Origin: Grammothele lineata
Lineage: Eukaryota; Basidiomycota; Agaricomycetes; Polyporales; Polyporaceae
Direction: 5' to 3'
Length of the DNA stretch: 64,000 nucleotides
NCBI GenBank assembly: GCA_002150815.3
Contig: NDFF03000029.1
Location: 496,001 to 560,000, forward strand
Of the stretch, positions 1 to 12,929 are shown piece by piece. Every line of letters starts with the position of its first letter. Position 1 is the stretch's first letter. The position numbers and the translations under genes were made by a program. Below the pieces are notes generated by a model that ran no database searches, had not been told where the DNA came from, and worked only from the letters and a program-made list of their open reading frames with translations.

Positions 1-3000
1 GACATCTTCGCTCGCGTCACCAGTGGATTCTCGGACCAGCAGCTCGCGGCCGTTCACAAGGTCGATACGGCGGACATCTCTAATCTCTGCCTCCAGAATT
101 TCCACGGCGTCTCCGAATGCTTCGCTAGCGTCACGTTCGACGCCATACCTGAAGCGAACAGTGAAGCGACGTTGAACTACACCATCCGCGTGGACGACAA
201 CCTGGGATTCGTCAGCGTTCGAAACCATAAGAGCGACTACGAAGTCCGCGTGCTCCCTCTGCAATGGGCGATTGATAGTGTGAGTGTATAGCCTCACTCT
301 TTTTATGACTGTTTGACTGAGTCTTCACGTAGGCGATTATTGAGCTGAGCACTGGCGCGACTCCTACAACGCCGCTGCAGCTGCCATATACCCAGTCTAC
401 CGACGAGGATTTGAACGAGGGCGTCAGACTGAGTAAGCACAGATATACATCGGCTTTCAAGGAATTAAATATACTCATTATCTACCTAGGCTATGTTGGC
501 TTTGTTGCCAGTATACTGTCTTTCCCGTTGTGAGTACGATCAACGCTTTGAGGTATCACTCGTTTCACATTCTGTCTCCAGTTTCTTTTGTTTCGTTGGC
601 ATCGCCTTCCACTTGGCGGGTGCCAGTGCCTCTGAGCGTGCCAGCGGCTTGACCAGTCATATGAAAGCGATGGGTTTACTCGACTCCGCCCGTATCTTGT
701 ACGTTAGCGCACAATGCTTCCGGAAAATCAGTACTGAACCTTCTGCAGGTCATGGCTCGTCAACCTTGACCTGGCGTACATCCCCGCATGGATCATCATC
801 GCACCGGTCTGGCAAATCAAGCTCTTTGTCAAGGCACCAGTCGGTATACTCGTCGCCTTGAACGTCCTTACCGGCCTCTCCGTTGCGAGCTACGCTCTCT
901 TCGTTAGTGCGCCGTTCGGCAGGAGCCCGTACTTAGCCGCAATTGGCGCGACCGTCGTGGTACTCGTTTGGGCGGTAATTGGGCTCGTTGCAAACACTAT
1001 CGACATGTCCGACGGAGAAGTGTTCATCCTGACTCTGCTGTTCCCCCCGTTCATGTTCTCTACCGCGATCCGAGTTCTGGACGAGTTCGAACGGACTCTG
1101 AACGTTGCGCAGGCCAGCGCCGTGGAAGCTATTGGGGTGTATCATTTCAGACTATGGCCGATGTTTCTCGCTGCGACGGTACGTATTTTTTGCCCTGCGT
1201 CTACTGTTGATGCGTGTTCACACTTTTTGCGCGGAACCTGATAGATCTCTATCTTTTTGTGGCCGTATATCGGTATGCTCTGGGAGCGTTGGCTCTACGA
1301 CGCCCGTAGTCCCTCTGCATTGTCCGGATGCGGCGGCAGAAGGCGTAGGCAAGGTGATGACCTCGCACCTGGGAACGGCGTCGCAATCTCCATGAAGAAC
1401 CTCAGCAAGGAGTTCAGCACATCGTGGTTCAAAAAGACTGACCCCGTCATCGCGGTATCAGACCTTACGCTCGACGTTCCCAAGCATGGCATTTTCGTGC
1501 TCTTGGGACCCAATGGGTACGTACGTTTCTATAACCCTGAGATGCCCTCAAGCTTATACGTAAATTCCTAGTGCGGGAAAATCAACGATTATGTCCATCC
1601 TTGGCGGCCTCACGGGCCGCACTCGCGGTACTGTCTCCTTCGAGGGTGGCGCCTCCCGTCCTCCCGCGGGAACTATCGGCATTGTTCCTCAGCAGAACGT
1701 CCTCTTCCCAGAGCTTACATGTCTTCAAACGATCAAGCTCTGGAAAGCGATCAAACCTACGACCCTAGAGAGCACGAGTGAGGAGGAGGATGTGCAACAG
1801 CTTTTGGGGGACTGCGACCTCGAAGAGAAGATTCACTACAGGGCGGGCGGTTTGAGTGGGGGCCAGCAGAGGAAACTACAGCTGGCCATCGGTCTCGTTG
1901 GCGGGTCGAACAGTGCGTCCATCTTAATCCTTGTAGGTCATCTGATTCAAGCTGATGTACTTGAATAGTCCTTCTGATCGACGAGGTGTGTGCCTATTCG
2001 TTACTGGCACTACTGTTATAGTGACATTTTGTAGGCGACCTCAGGCGTAGATCCCCTGTCGCGGCGGTCGATATGGCAGGCTTTGATTCGCATCAAGCAC
2101 AACAGGACGATTGTATTCACAACGCACGTACGTACTTACCTCCTGAGTGTGTTCATCATTTAAGTACAACTCGTTGCAGTTCTTGGACGAAGCAGATCTC
2201 CTCGCAGATGGGATTGCCGTACTCGCAACCCCGGGGAGACTCGTTGCGCACGGAAGTCCCGTAGCTCTGAAGTCTACTCTCGGTGAAGGTTATGCAATGA
2301 GGATCAAGTACCACGACACGAGCGAGAAAACCGAGGTCCCCGACCCTTCAGCGACGTTAGAACTCATCCGAAGATTTGCACCCCAAGCGCACGCCTCCGT
2401 CTCGGGGCCACAAACGCTCGTTTTTCGTCTCAAGACAGCAGACCCGACGCTCGTCCAGCAGGTTCTCTCCGTGGTCGAACGCAGGAAAGAGCGACTCCAC
2501 ATCGATTCCTACTCCATCTCCGCAGCGTCAATAGAAGATATCTTCCTGGAACTCATGGAAGATGCCGACCGCGAGTTCGCCGGTTCCGCCAAGGCTCTTG
2601 CAGAAAAGGAAATCGAACCCATGCCGGATGTTCCCGTCCTCCCCACTTCCACTGAGAACGCAGTCGATCAACCGAGAAGTACACGGCCCACAGTGCTTGG
2701 CCAAGCACTCACCATCTTCCACAAGCGCGTTCTCATCGCTCGTCGGTCGTGGCTTACATTTCTGCTGGCAGTAGCTATCGCGCTGATTGCTTCTTGCGTC
2801 CCCCTCCAATTCGTTCCGCGCAATCAAGCCGTATGCGCTGTCAACAACACTGCGACCGACGGCGGCGTGCCACTCTTCGTCGCGCAATCTCCGTTCGACT
2901 TTTCTTTCAGTTTTCAAACACCCGAGGAACATATCCAAGTAGCGCCACCTGGACTTTTGGACGCGCTCGGGAGTGACGCCGCGGCGGTTGTCACTACGCC

Positions 3001-5529
3001 CGTTGCAGACAACGCAACGTTCGTTAAGGAGTTCAACACCGACCCAACGCAATTCAACCCCGGGGGGATTTCGGTCGACCTCGACTCGGGTGCTGCCCTC
3101 ATCGCCTGGGTTGCCCCCGAATTGGTCACGGGTCCAATATTCCTGAACGCTGTATCGAACCTGCTGTATAATCGCGCGCTGAATAACACCGGGCGCGCAT
3201 TGGCTAGTGCTGCGCCGAAGTTGATTACGCCGACCCTCGACGGGTTCGACACGATTGCAGTGGGGAGTCTCTTGCCCCTCAGGTGGGCGGCGTTCTTTGG
3301 AGCAGCTCTGGTACGTCATCACTGTCGTTGTCATCGCGCCTTTCAAGGACATCAGGAGGCTGATAATGTACGCAGGCTGTATTCCCCGCTTTCTTCGCGC
3401 TATACGTCGCCCAGGAACGTCGGACTTCGGTGCAAGCCATGCAGTTCTCAAACGGGCTCTCAAACCCGGCTGGACTCTGGCTCGGTCATCTCATGTTCGA
3501 CGCCATCTTCTCTCTTGTCGTCGCAACCGTGCTAGCTATCGTGTTCGCGACACATTCGGCGCTGTTCCAGGGTGTTGGGTTCCTGGTAAGCGTTCGGTTC
3601 CTACCAGATGACATACGAATCAAACTGACTAGATAACTGCCTACTTATGCGACAGTGGCTAGTGATGATTCTATACGGGATTGCGAGCACCTTATTCGCA
3701 TATTGCGTGACAATACTCATCACCCACCCTTTGGGAGCTTTCGCTGCTGTTACTCTGTATCAGCTCGTCATCTTCTTCGTGAGTCGTGCCAAATCGATAC
3801 GTTTCGCTCCTATTGACGCCGTCTGTTCCAGCTTTATCTCGCGGCCTACATCATTGTGATCACATATGCCAAAGTCACGGACGTGGGGAGGGACATGAAC
3901 ATCATTCGTATGTCCATTTTGACGATCTTGCCGGCTCACCGTTCTAACATCGGTCCTTAGATTTCACAATAGCCCTCATTTCTCCTATCGCAAGTCTCGT
4001 AAGTTCACAGTCCCACTCAATAGTAAAATCAAATCAATAACGCGTCGTTCTAGGCTCGTGCAGGCTTCCTGTCCATCAACATGTTCGCCCTCCTCTGCAA
4101 TGGCAACGCACACATCACTACAGCCGCTCTCGGCGGCATCACGCAGTACGGCGGGCCTATCCTCTACCTCATCCTCTACCCCATCTTCCTCTTCGGCATT
4201 CTCGTATACGCCGACTCGAGCGCAGCATGGAAGCAGCGTTTCCTGTCCGTCTTCCACTCTCGCCGTACACGCGGCTCGGGTCCACACGAAACGCGAGAAC
4301 TGTCTGACGTGGTGGCGGAGGAAGAGAGGGTGCGAAGTAACACCGAGGACGCGCTGCGTGTGCTGGGCGTGTCGAAGACGTTTGGCGAAGGAGGCCGCGT
4401 TGTCGACGACGTCAGCTTTGGCGTCGCGACAGGCACCGTCTTTGCGCTCCTCGGCCCGAACGGGGCGGGGAAGACGACGACGTTCAACATGATTCGTACG
4501 CGTTTCCTCGCCTTCATACATCCCTGACTTTTGCTGATTGTCTTGTGACTTTGACTATCAGGCGGCGACCTCGCGCCCGACGACGGCGAGATCTTCGTGA
4601 ACAGACCCTCCGCGGTACACGACACTCGCGCAGCCCGCCTCGCGCTTGGAGTCTGCCCGCAGTTCACCGCGACGGACGCGCAGCTCACTGCGCGCGAGCA
4701 CCTGAGGGTGTACGCGCGGCTTAAGGGCATCCCGCGCGCGGACGTCGACGCTGCGGTAGATGCGGTCGTGCGCTCGACGGGCCTTGGGGCGCACGCTGAG
4801 CGGCTTGCGGGAGCGCTCTCGGGCGGTAATAGGCGGAAGCTTGCGTTGGCGATCGCGCTCATGGGTGAGCACAATGCGCGTGTGTGGTTGCGCACGTCTG
4901 ACTTTATCCGTGCAGGTGACCCGTCGGTGCTCCTCATCGATGAGCTCTCGACGGGCATTGACGCCAAGATGAAGAGAGAGTTGTGGCGCATGCTCAAGCG
5001 CGTCGTGGTCGGGAAGGCGGTCGTCATCACCACTCGTGTGTTCCACTATTCAACGCCTCTAATCATTTGCGCTGATATCCATATTTCTCCTAGACTCGAT
5101 GGAAGAAGCATCCACCTTGGCGAACAAGGTCGGCATCATCTCCAAGCGCATGCTCGGTGCGGCCCTCCATCCCCTCATCTCCAATGACTTCTAAACTGAT
5201 TGACATCCCCCGTACGCACACGCACAGCCGTCGACTCGACCGACGCCCTCCTCGCCCGGCACGCCCGCTACCTCGTGCACTTCCCCGGGCGCACACACGA
5301 AGACGTCCTCCGCGCACAGACAGTGATGGCGCGCATCCCCGGCGCGCGAATGGCGGACGACGTCGCGACGCGCTTCGAAGTGCCTGTCGGGGCTGGGAGG
5401 ATGTCGCTCGCGGAGCTGTTTGGGGTCCTCGCGGAGGCGGGCGCGGGCGAGTATGCAGTGGAGGAGGCGGGTCTGGAGAGTGTCTTCATGGACGTCGTCA
5501 GGGCGGCTGAGGGGCGGGAAGGAGCGTGA
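1..5529 (+). CDS. ABCA-like full-size ABC transporter (5' end outside the window)
   Basis: A membrane ATPase of the ABC-A type with two half-transporters in one chain; the substrate cannot be told. The window opens in the middle of an exon that encodes the end of a large extracytoplasmic loop (frame 1, open to about 281). Membrane exons follow to about 1180. Nucleotide-binding domain 1 lies at about 1390-2300. Its Walker A (GPNGAGKS) is interrupted by an intron at 1517-1571, its signature is LSGGQQRKL near 1851, and its Walker B is LLIDEATSGVD, also split by an intron near 1986-2036. A second loop and membrane domain run from about 2700 to 4230. Domain 2 has [10 protein letters not shown] near 4452-4482, the signature LSGGNRRKL near 4818 and Walker [12 protein letters not shown] near 4933. 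The C-terminal exon is open to the TGA at 5527-5529. There are about 18 or more small introns. No frameshift was seen that splicing could not explain. The call is firm at family level; exact exon ends in the membrane parts are less sure. Confidence 0.88.
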
Positions 5530-5984
5530 TCTAGGCAGTTGTTCTGGGGTCGTTGTACTTGGGTTTTGCTGGGCTTTCACGGTTGGCAGACGCCTGGCAG
5601 GTTATTAATATTGCGGTACCGCACACCCCGGGAAGGACGTCTTGATGAAGAGGAAGGTCTACCATCGCACATGAGAACCAGTTAAGAGTAGAGCGTGTGA
5701 GAACAGATAGCGGAAACAAGATGTGTGTTTGTACAGGAGGAAGAGGACCAGACGACTCGGCCGCAAGACATGCGTTGTGAATAGGCGCTTGCGACCAGGC
5801 CGTTTCCGGCAGTCTCCACCGGTCCCTTCCGTCGTTGTCGCTGCCGTCCTCAAGTCTCAGGCTCCTTCGTGTAAACACTGTGCTCCTTCGTCAACTTCCT
5901 CGACGCCACAATGCGCCTAGCCGCAATATACCGCTTCCTACTGTCTTTGGGCACCTTCTAATGGCTACAGTCACCAACCGCGTT

Positions 5985-7030
5985 CTATGCACTCCTTTCC
6001 ACGGCGACTCCACTTTTGCTTGAAACCCCTCCGAGCGTGGAGCGTTTGATCTCGCCGGTAGACCTCTACGCCGCATGGATATACTTGAGGGAATAGAGGA
6101 TTGGGTACGACCAGGTCAGCGAGGAGTCCCACTTTCCCCCACCAGAAACAAGATTGGGGAGGGTTTGCTAGCGCCTGAGACGATGAAGGGCCACGGCATC
6201 CAGCTTTCTTCCGTCTCTGATTATGAAGCCATTCTCGGTACCGGAGACCAGGAACTGAGGTACGTATCCATCTTCGTTCTGGCAAAACGCATATACCGAC
6301 CTCCTCTCCCGTATATTCACGGTATCAGCTTCACCACAGCCAGGATAATGCTCAGTAAGGGAGCTTAGCATATAGTCTTGGAGTCGACGCATCACGCACG
6401 CAGGTCTCCCGTACTTTCTCCGCCAGAGCGAGCAGACAAGGATGGACGACACGGATTGTCAATGTAGCTCCCCACACGTAAACACGTGGACGGACGGGTG
6501 TGTGCACATGGCTACAGGCAGCCCGTTTTCGCCATGCGAGACACTGAACGGGAAGAGTTACGATGTCGCGAAATGCAACGGTGCGTGTCTTTGTCTTGAT
6601 ATTCAGTACTCCTCCCGTCCTGCCCCCTTTGTTTAGGCCCTTCACATCCACGTCCATATGACCTCGGTGTCACGCCTTCCTCTTCGTATGGTCTACACGC
6701 GACTGACTCACCTCCCCAGACGCGCTCATCTATTCCGATTTCGGCTTCGGCGCCATAATCACTGAAGCGGGCAAGTTCACTGCACGGCGATTATCGCGGG
6801 CACATGCCATCTCGCCGCGCTCCTTCCCAGACTTCGCCGACGCGCGTAGGGTGAACACCGAGATCGTGGCCGCGACCGCGGGAGGTAGCGTAAGCGTGGA
6901 CGGGGAGGCAAGACACAAGACTGGGGAGGTAGTGGATCGCAGAACATTCGAACTTTGTGTACGATCCGGCGCACTGGAAGAGTCGGGGACAGGTTCGTGT
7001 AGAGTACACCCTTGACTTGCGCATCAATAC
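5985..7030 (+). pseudogene. Decayed MYND-family gene, duplication unit 1
   Basis: Pieces of a spliced gene align with the better-kept copy at 10.99-12.93 kb. The first piece (about 6021-6060) reads as SVERLISPVDLYAAWIYLRE. Next comes an open stretch at about 6181-6366 containing SDYEAILGTGDQELR. A stretch at about 6490-6581 contains TGSPFSPCETLNGKSYDVAK and ends at a GTGCGT donor that the other copy shares. The last piece (about 6719-6992) contains DFADARRVNTEIVA and ends at a GTTCGTGT donor. This last piece should carry the first half of a MYND zinc finger, but the first cysteine of the C-x2-C pair is replaced (RTFELC against GVCGLC in copy 2). No second cysteine pair was found after the donor, and stops interrupt the 5' part. 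I infer a pseudogene. The parent family is given on the evidence of copy 2. Confidence 0.5.
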
Positions 7031-7629
7031 TCAGCCCTTGATTGTGTACGGCACCGTATCACTTCGTGCCACCCCTTCTACAACATGGAATATACGTGCA
7101 TCGAACCGATAGAGATCCACCATCGGTCCCGGTTCAACAGGCTTGATCCGAAGGTTCTTCCTAACAACACCCTCGAGCCCGATTCACAAAGTCGAATTTA
7201 CGTTCATGGTAATCGCCGGTGTCAGCGGACACCGCATTCTCTACCGCTTCTAGCATGTATACAGCCCAACCCTTACCATATTCTGTAGGCAAGGTTTCCA
7301 CGTCCGCAATCTCCAATGGACTCGTTCTCGTGACTGACTCCCACCTTCACCGGCCGGTGGTAAGTAGACCCGCCGTCGATTTTACTTGCCTTCGCCCTGC
7401 CAAAATACACTCATTGCGATCTTGCATGCCATCAAAGCCCCGGTCGCTCCCTCGACACGCCGTCTCGCGACGCTGAAGAACTTCAGACACGAGGAAATGT
7501 ACCACCTCGTTGCATACACGTGGAGACGTTTGAGAGATAACGGGTCGTTTGCGCGCTTGACTGACAGGTATAACGGACGACGCCAACACTTGAACGCCGC
7601 TCCACATTCTCCAGCTTGACGACTCACAG

Positions 7630-10020
7630 ATGTCTTCTACTATGCAGTCACCAGCGTCCCCTGCAGACCGCACTCACCCGGAAGACGCTGCCGGACACGC
7701 TCCTCAGTCCTCATCGGCCGCAACTTCGATAGCAGATACAAACTCCCATGCTAGGCAGATCGAGGCGAGTCTCCTTCTTTGCACGTTGCTTCGCGTTGAT
7801 CACGGGGAAATGCTTTTTGCTGTAGGATACTTGTAATATAACGCCCGTCGATTCGGAGGCCGAACTCAAGTCATCGGGCTCCGGTCTAGAAGGCGACGCA
7901 GAGGAGTCGACTCGGGGGGAGGAACGACTGGAAATCAAGCTTCCGAGCGTTCAAGTTGAGTGCATTACCGTGCATAGCAACATCCGTCACACGTCTAACC
8001 TCTATGAATGCGGCAGGAGCTCGTGCAACTTCCACTGAATATATATTCAGACCGTGAAAAACGCGCGGCTTGGCATGAAGCGTCAAAGACGGTGCAGGAT
8101 TACAGTAACGATCTCGTGGACCAGTGGAACAAAGAGATAGATGGTCTTTTGATATTTGTGCGTACATATGTATCTCTGTTTTGGGTTACGATTGACCTGA
8201 GTTCGATAGGTGGGTCTCCTATCGGCAATCGCAACAACCTTTAACACTGACCCATCTACTGGATTTCTGGATCCTCCGGCTGGCCCGACCGTCGGCGACA
8301 TTGCGTTACAAATTCTTCTGTGGTTGTCCAGTCAACTCAACAGCCTTACGATATCCGGGTCTTACATCAACAATACCGTGCCGGCTTTCGAGTTTACAGA
8401 CCTAGGAATCTTTATACCCGCCAGCACACCGAATGCGGTTGTTTTACTCTCCGCTCTTTGGCTCACGAGCCTCGTATTCAGCATCTCATCGGCCACGATT
8501 GGAATAGTGGTCAAACAATGGCTGAAAGAGCACAACACCAACGTTTCGGGGGACTCACGCGTCATGCTGCGACGGCGGCAGCTACGCCACAACAATCTGG
8601 TCCGGTGGCGTGTAGCTGACGTTGCCGCTGCCATCTCCTTCCTTCTTCTTATTGCCGTCATCTTCTTCCTTGTTGGGCTCCTGATCCTACTCACCTTCGT
8701 CGACTTTACCCTTGCCACCATCTCGATCATGTTTGTCAGCCTGCTCTTCTTTTTCATGATTGTCACTACAGTGTTGCCCTCGCTATCCCAGTCATGTTGC
8801 TACTTCTCGCCTCAGGCGCGGCTTTTCCTCCCTCTCGTGGAGGCTATCAGTCGCACGACGATACACTGCAAGCCACATCCGCTCCCTTCGGTGAGTCAAA
8901 ATGTGACGCCAGTATCAGCGCTAGGTACTAACGGGATGCTCTATCTAAATTGTCCTCGCGGCTTAGTGGGCGTACGTATCAGACGCACACTGGATTATCC
9001 GCAGAAAATCGTGGAAGGCGAAAAATCAACTTTCTTCAGTTGATGGATGGACCATTCAGCTAGACACTGACAGCCTGCTTACCACTTTCGTCGCCACGTT
9101 CGACGTCTCCTCCCTCGACAACACCATGGTTTGCCTCACGGACACGACTGAGGGTGACTTATGGGAAGGCTACATCTCCGGACTAGATACGATTCTAGCT
9201 GAATATTGCAGTGCTGGGGGTAAAAGTCCCGCGTCGCTCCAAGCGTGCATCGAAAAGATCCGAGAACACGCTCGTCGGCTTTCAATGACTCGCAGGTTCC
9301 AAAGTTCCGACTTGCTCCCACGACTGCAAGAAGCATTGGACCGCGAACTAGTTGCGGAGCATCTCAGCCATTTAGACGAGCAAATCCGCCTATCCGCACT
9401 CGTTTCTATGTGTCACTGCCAAAACCCAGGGTCGACTGAGGCAAACCAGAGCTGGCAGGAGTTCTTGAAAACTTGGCGTTTTTCGCCTATCCAGGATGCG
9501 GTCACGTACCGAACACGTACGTATTGGTGTGCTACGTCGACTCTGGTTTACCTTGCTCATAAGTGTGCCATTGGCAGTTGCTGTATTTTCGGCGTACAGG
9601 ATGAACCTCTTCGCTCAAGACCCCTCACTCGGCTCTCCGTCACCCCCTTCGAGGCTACGCCAGGCCATTGACGATAATCTGTGCATCATCACCCAACTCT
9701 CGGAAAACCCTCCCGCGCCCAAAGAATTAGACGCTATCCGACCATATATCATGCACGCGTTCCTTTCGATTCGGCACATTCTGCTCGGGATGGATTGGGA
9801 GAATTCCGAGAGGAACAAACACGAGGAGTTATCTACCTTTAGGCGCATCCTCGCGCGTCTTGAGCGCATCCGCAATGGCCCGCACACGAGCAACCTGATT
9901 ACCTCTTCCCTGGTGGCGAGCCTGAAGAGGTCATTTGACCAGCTGTCTCACGACTCGGACGATGGGACCCATGCGCGCATTGTAGTGGATTGTCTGGACA
10001 TCCTAGAGGGGCTTCGTTAG
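7630..10020 (+). CDS. DUF6535 domain membrane protein, copy 1
   Basis: A fungal integral-membrane protein of unknown function. The ATG at 7630 matches the paralogue's start. Exon 1 is a short Ser/Pro-rich head ending at 7764, followed by an acidic exon (about 7826-7955). An exon from about 8021 contains the family-like DLVDQWNKEIDGLLIF, and an intron follows at about 8159-8210. The main exon (about 8211-8891) carries the DUF6535 core: a hydrophobic segment (VGLLSAIATTF), NSTTPAF-like INNTVPAFEF, a segment ending in GIVVKQWLKEHN, then two strongly hydrophobic helices (FLLLIAVIFFLVGLLILLTF and the next). A helical C-terminal exon begins after the AG near 8971. The last exon (from about 9579) ends LDILEGLR with TAG at 10018-10020. 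All junctions keep frame, so the gene looks functional. The first intron (7765-7825) begins with GC, not GT. It lies directly after the decayed MYND copy. Confidence 0.8.
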
Positions 10021-10989
10021 GGATGCCTTCGGCGTTCGTCATCGTCGTACATCTGCACATACACATCCCCCCCCCTCCGACTTTGATTCTCGAACACCCC
10101 GTTCCTTCCTCCCTACGAGTTCATAACGCGTGGCAGGCCCCGCATGGCATCTCCATGTAGTACTCGACGTACTCGCGTCCAACACACTCAAAAAGCAATT
10201 CCGCTCGCACCACACCCGAGAACCTCGGGTTCATTTCAGTCGAATCGTTGGTACCGGACGGGCAGGCCGGCCGCCGACGACGGGATGATACTAGTAGCAA
10301 CGTTCGCCGCAATTCCTGTTCAACCTCAGAGTCTGTAATATACGTTTTCCCGTAACGTAGGTCTGTCATTGTGGCTCGTGAACGTTAGAACATGGGGAGG
10401 GTGCCAGTCAGCGACTGGTTCTGACAATACGCGTACAGCCTTCTTGACTGCGAGGCTCGTCGGCCGCGATGTTGGACTATAGCTCTGATACGTACGCTGT
10501 GTAACTTCCCTAGTTTCCCTATGCACAACGCATTGATCTCCCTCCACCTCTATTCCAGGAGATTGACTGTGGCCCTTGAGAAGAACGACCGGCTTTACTT
10601 TTCGGGGTCGTCGAGAGGCGGCATGCCATCTTCATCGCATGGCTTCGATGGTGAAGATAATGGCGAACCGAGGCTCGAGAAGAGAGTGGTGGCCGTCGCC
10701 GAGAGGATTGTCGCCGGGAAGAGAAGAGAAGGGGCAAGAACACGTACATAGTAGTTGGTTCGGTGCCCGGCCTTGGTTGCAAGCACAGTGAATAGGCGCC
10801 TGTGCCTTCGGGCCTTTCCGGCCCTCTCCGGCCCTCTCCCGCCTGATCAACCTCATGATCGCCACCGCGTACCATGTTCTCGAGCTTGTTTCGTGCAATC
10901 ATCACGCCACCGGCAACAGCCACTATTTGCATCTTTCGTCCTCACGCACCCTCGTTCGACATGGGGACCACTTTCATCTTTTCAAACTT

Positions 10990-12929
10990 AGAACGTTCGA
11001 TCCCGCCAGAAGGCCTCCGTTTTACGTGACCGCGTTTGATAAGCAATACCAACGCGCGCACGAGAGAAAGCCGAGTTCCTCCAAGGTGTCAACAACCAGA
11101 ATTGAGTCCTCTATTGTCATCTTCTCAGCCGGAAGCAGAAGGAGCCCCTCCACCATGCAAACTCCACGCAGGTGAGTGATGACATAAGTTTACATGTCCG
11201 CGGACGTTTCTGAAGATAGGTGCCCGCAGAGCGCGTTTGTTTCGACGATCCGACGGGCTTTGCCTCCCTTTCCCTGGCAGGACACGGTATGTTGGATAAG
11301 ACGAAGGGCCGTGACGTTGAGCTGTTTGTCGCCTCAATTTTAGAAGTAATTCTCGGTCTCGAAGACAAGGGAGTGAGCGTACGTATCCGGTTCTCTCCTG
11401 GAAATGTGCATATGTATACCGACCGCCCCTTTCATACACCCAGCGTATTGCCATCGCTTGAGCAAGACGAGTCGAAGGGGTTGGTTTAACTCCCGCTGCG
11501 AAGAGAATTTTGCTTTAGGTAGGTCTGATCACAATCTCAATATCGAGAGCGGACCTATTCATGGCGTATGACGATAGATCTTTTGCAGCTCGTTCAGAGA
11601 AATCTACCCCCACAATCTGTTACAATGTGCGACACCCACTCAATCTATACCCAAACCAACAACTCATATTTAACAATAGCGTGTCAGCCTCGCTCCTTCC
11701 TTCGCGGCTTCTAGCTAGTTCAATGCTGCGCTCCGGCAGTCGAGGCATCGGCGCGACGCGGCGAGCCTCGCAACATATGACTACGATTGTGATCACGAAG
11801 AGCTAGTTTGCGGACCAACGCCATCGTCGCCTGCGGCGCTGGCGCTTCTGGACCAGGGAGCACCCACGATCGTCCCCCTCCCCATCACAGACACCAACCT
11901 CCACTTCTACCTTTCTCGATCGCTAAGGGCTCGTCAACGAGTCTCCCGGCCAGAGAAGATCCGCACCGCCCTCCGCGAGTCCGTCCGTCCGTCCGAACGT
12001 GGGGCGGGAGTGGAGGCGTCCCCTCAGAACGTTCAGGGCGAGGTCAAGCCGCTCAGAACGGTGAAGAAAGCGCGGCTGATGGTGCCGATCGGGTGCGCGG
12101 CGCATGCGGGTGCGTTCTCGGAGGCGATCGTAAGGGAGGTGGGCAAGCGTCTTCTGCCACTGTGCGGGATACGGTCCACAGTTTCCCCGCCATCCATTAG
12201 AGGTCCCCCTATCCGGAGACCTTCCTGTGCCGCGTACGTCACGCACGCACTCGTCCGTCCTAGCGCCCGTCAACCTCAACGCGGCTCGTCGAGGTCGATG
12301 CGACGTACGCGAACGCGTGGACGTGTCCATGACGATAGGCAGCCCTGTCCCTCCATGCAAGATGCTGAATAGAAAGACGCGCGACGTCGCGGGTTGCAAC
12401 AGTGCGTGCCTCCCTTCTATTTTTGCTACGACTGCTTCCGCTCTTTCTCTCTCTCTTCATCTCGGTTCCTCATATCCGCGTCTAGGCTGCCTCGTTGTTC
12501 ATCTCCCCCATTCTGTTCACACGCAGAAGCAGAGCAGTACTGACCCACACCTTCACAGACTCGTTCATTTGCATCAGCATCCTCGCGTCGCGCTTTCGAA
12601 CCGGAACGCCACGCTCTTTTCGGACTTCGCGGACATGCATGGGATCGCTCTCGAGTTTGAGGTCGCGGTCGCGGAGGGCAGCGCGGACGTTGACCGGGAA
12701 CAGGATTGGGAGAAAGGTAGGGGATATGATCAGGAAGGTAGCAGACCGCGGAGTATGCGGACTCTGTAAACGACTCGGTGTATGGGAAGAGCTAGACAGG
12801 TTCGTGTTGGCAACATCCTTGAGGCTGACTTCCTCATTGACCCGCCCGACTTCCATACTTATTAGACTTTGTCTGGACTGCAGTGTGCGGCGCTGTCTCT
12901 CACTGTGCTACTTCTATACTGCAAAATAG
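10990..12929 (+). pseudogene. MYND-finger gene, duplication unit 2, probably decayed
   Basis: This is the counterpart of the gene at 5.99-7.03 kb. The recognisable order is: a piece near 11010-11050 (FDPARRPPFYV); an open stretch with SILEVILGLEDKG at about 11331-11377 before a GTACGT donor; a long open frame at about 11766-12372 with no counterpart in copy 1; IGSPVPPCKMLN at about 12335-12370 before a GTGCGT donor; and an exon near 12610-12796. If the intron at about 12797-12866 is removed, the reading continues CGLCKRLGVWEELD then R-LCLDCSVRRCLSLC. This gives the spacing C-x2-C-x12-C-x2-C-x4-C-x3-C of a MYND zinc finger. The frame then stops at 12927-12929, before the His and last Cys that close a MYND finger. 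The long middle frame could be an exon or inserted DNA. A truncated but expressed protein cannot be excluded. Confidence 0.5.

Noticed and set aside
2528..3463. 311-codon minus-strand frame antisense to the ABC transporter
   Set aside because: The plus strand here is a convincing transporter exon. The antisense frame has no domain and is explained by codon bias.
4176..5033. 285-codon minus-strand frame over ABC domain 2
   Set aside because: Shadow of the GC-rich ATPase exon; no independent motif or start context.
10990..11010. GTTCGATCCC resembling a tRNA B box
   Set aside because: No A box or foldable acceptor stem upstream, and the stretch aligns with the coding part of the duplicated MYND gene.
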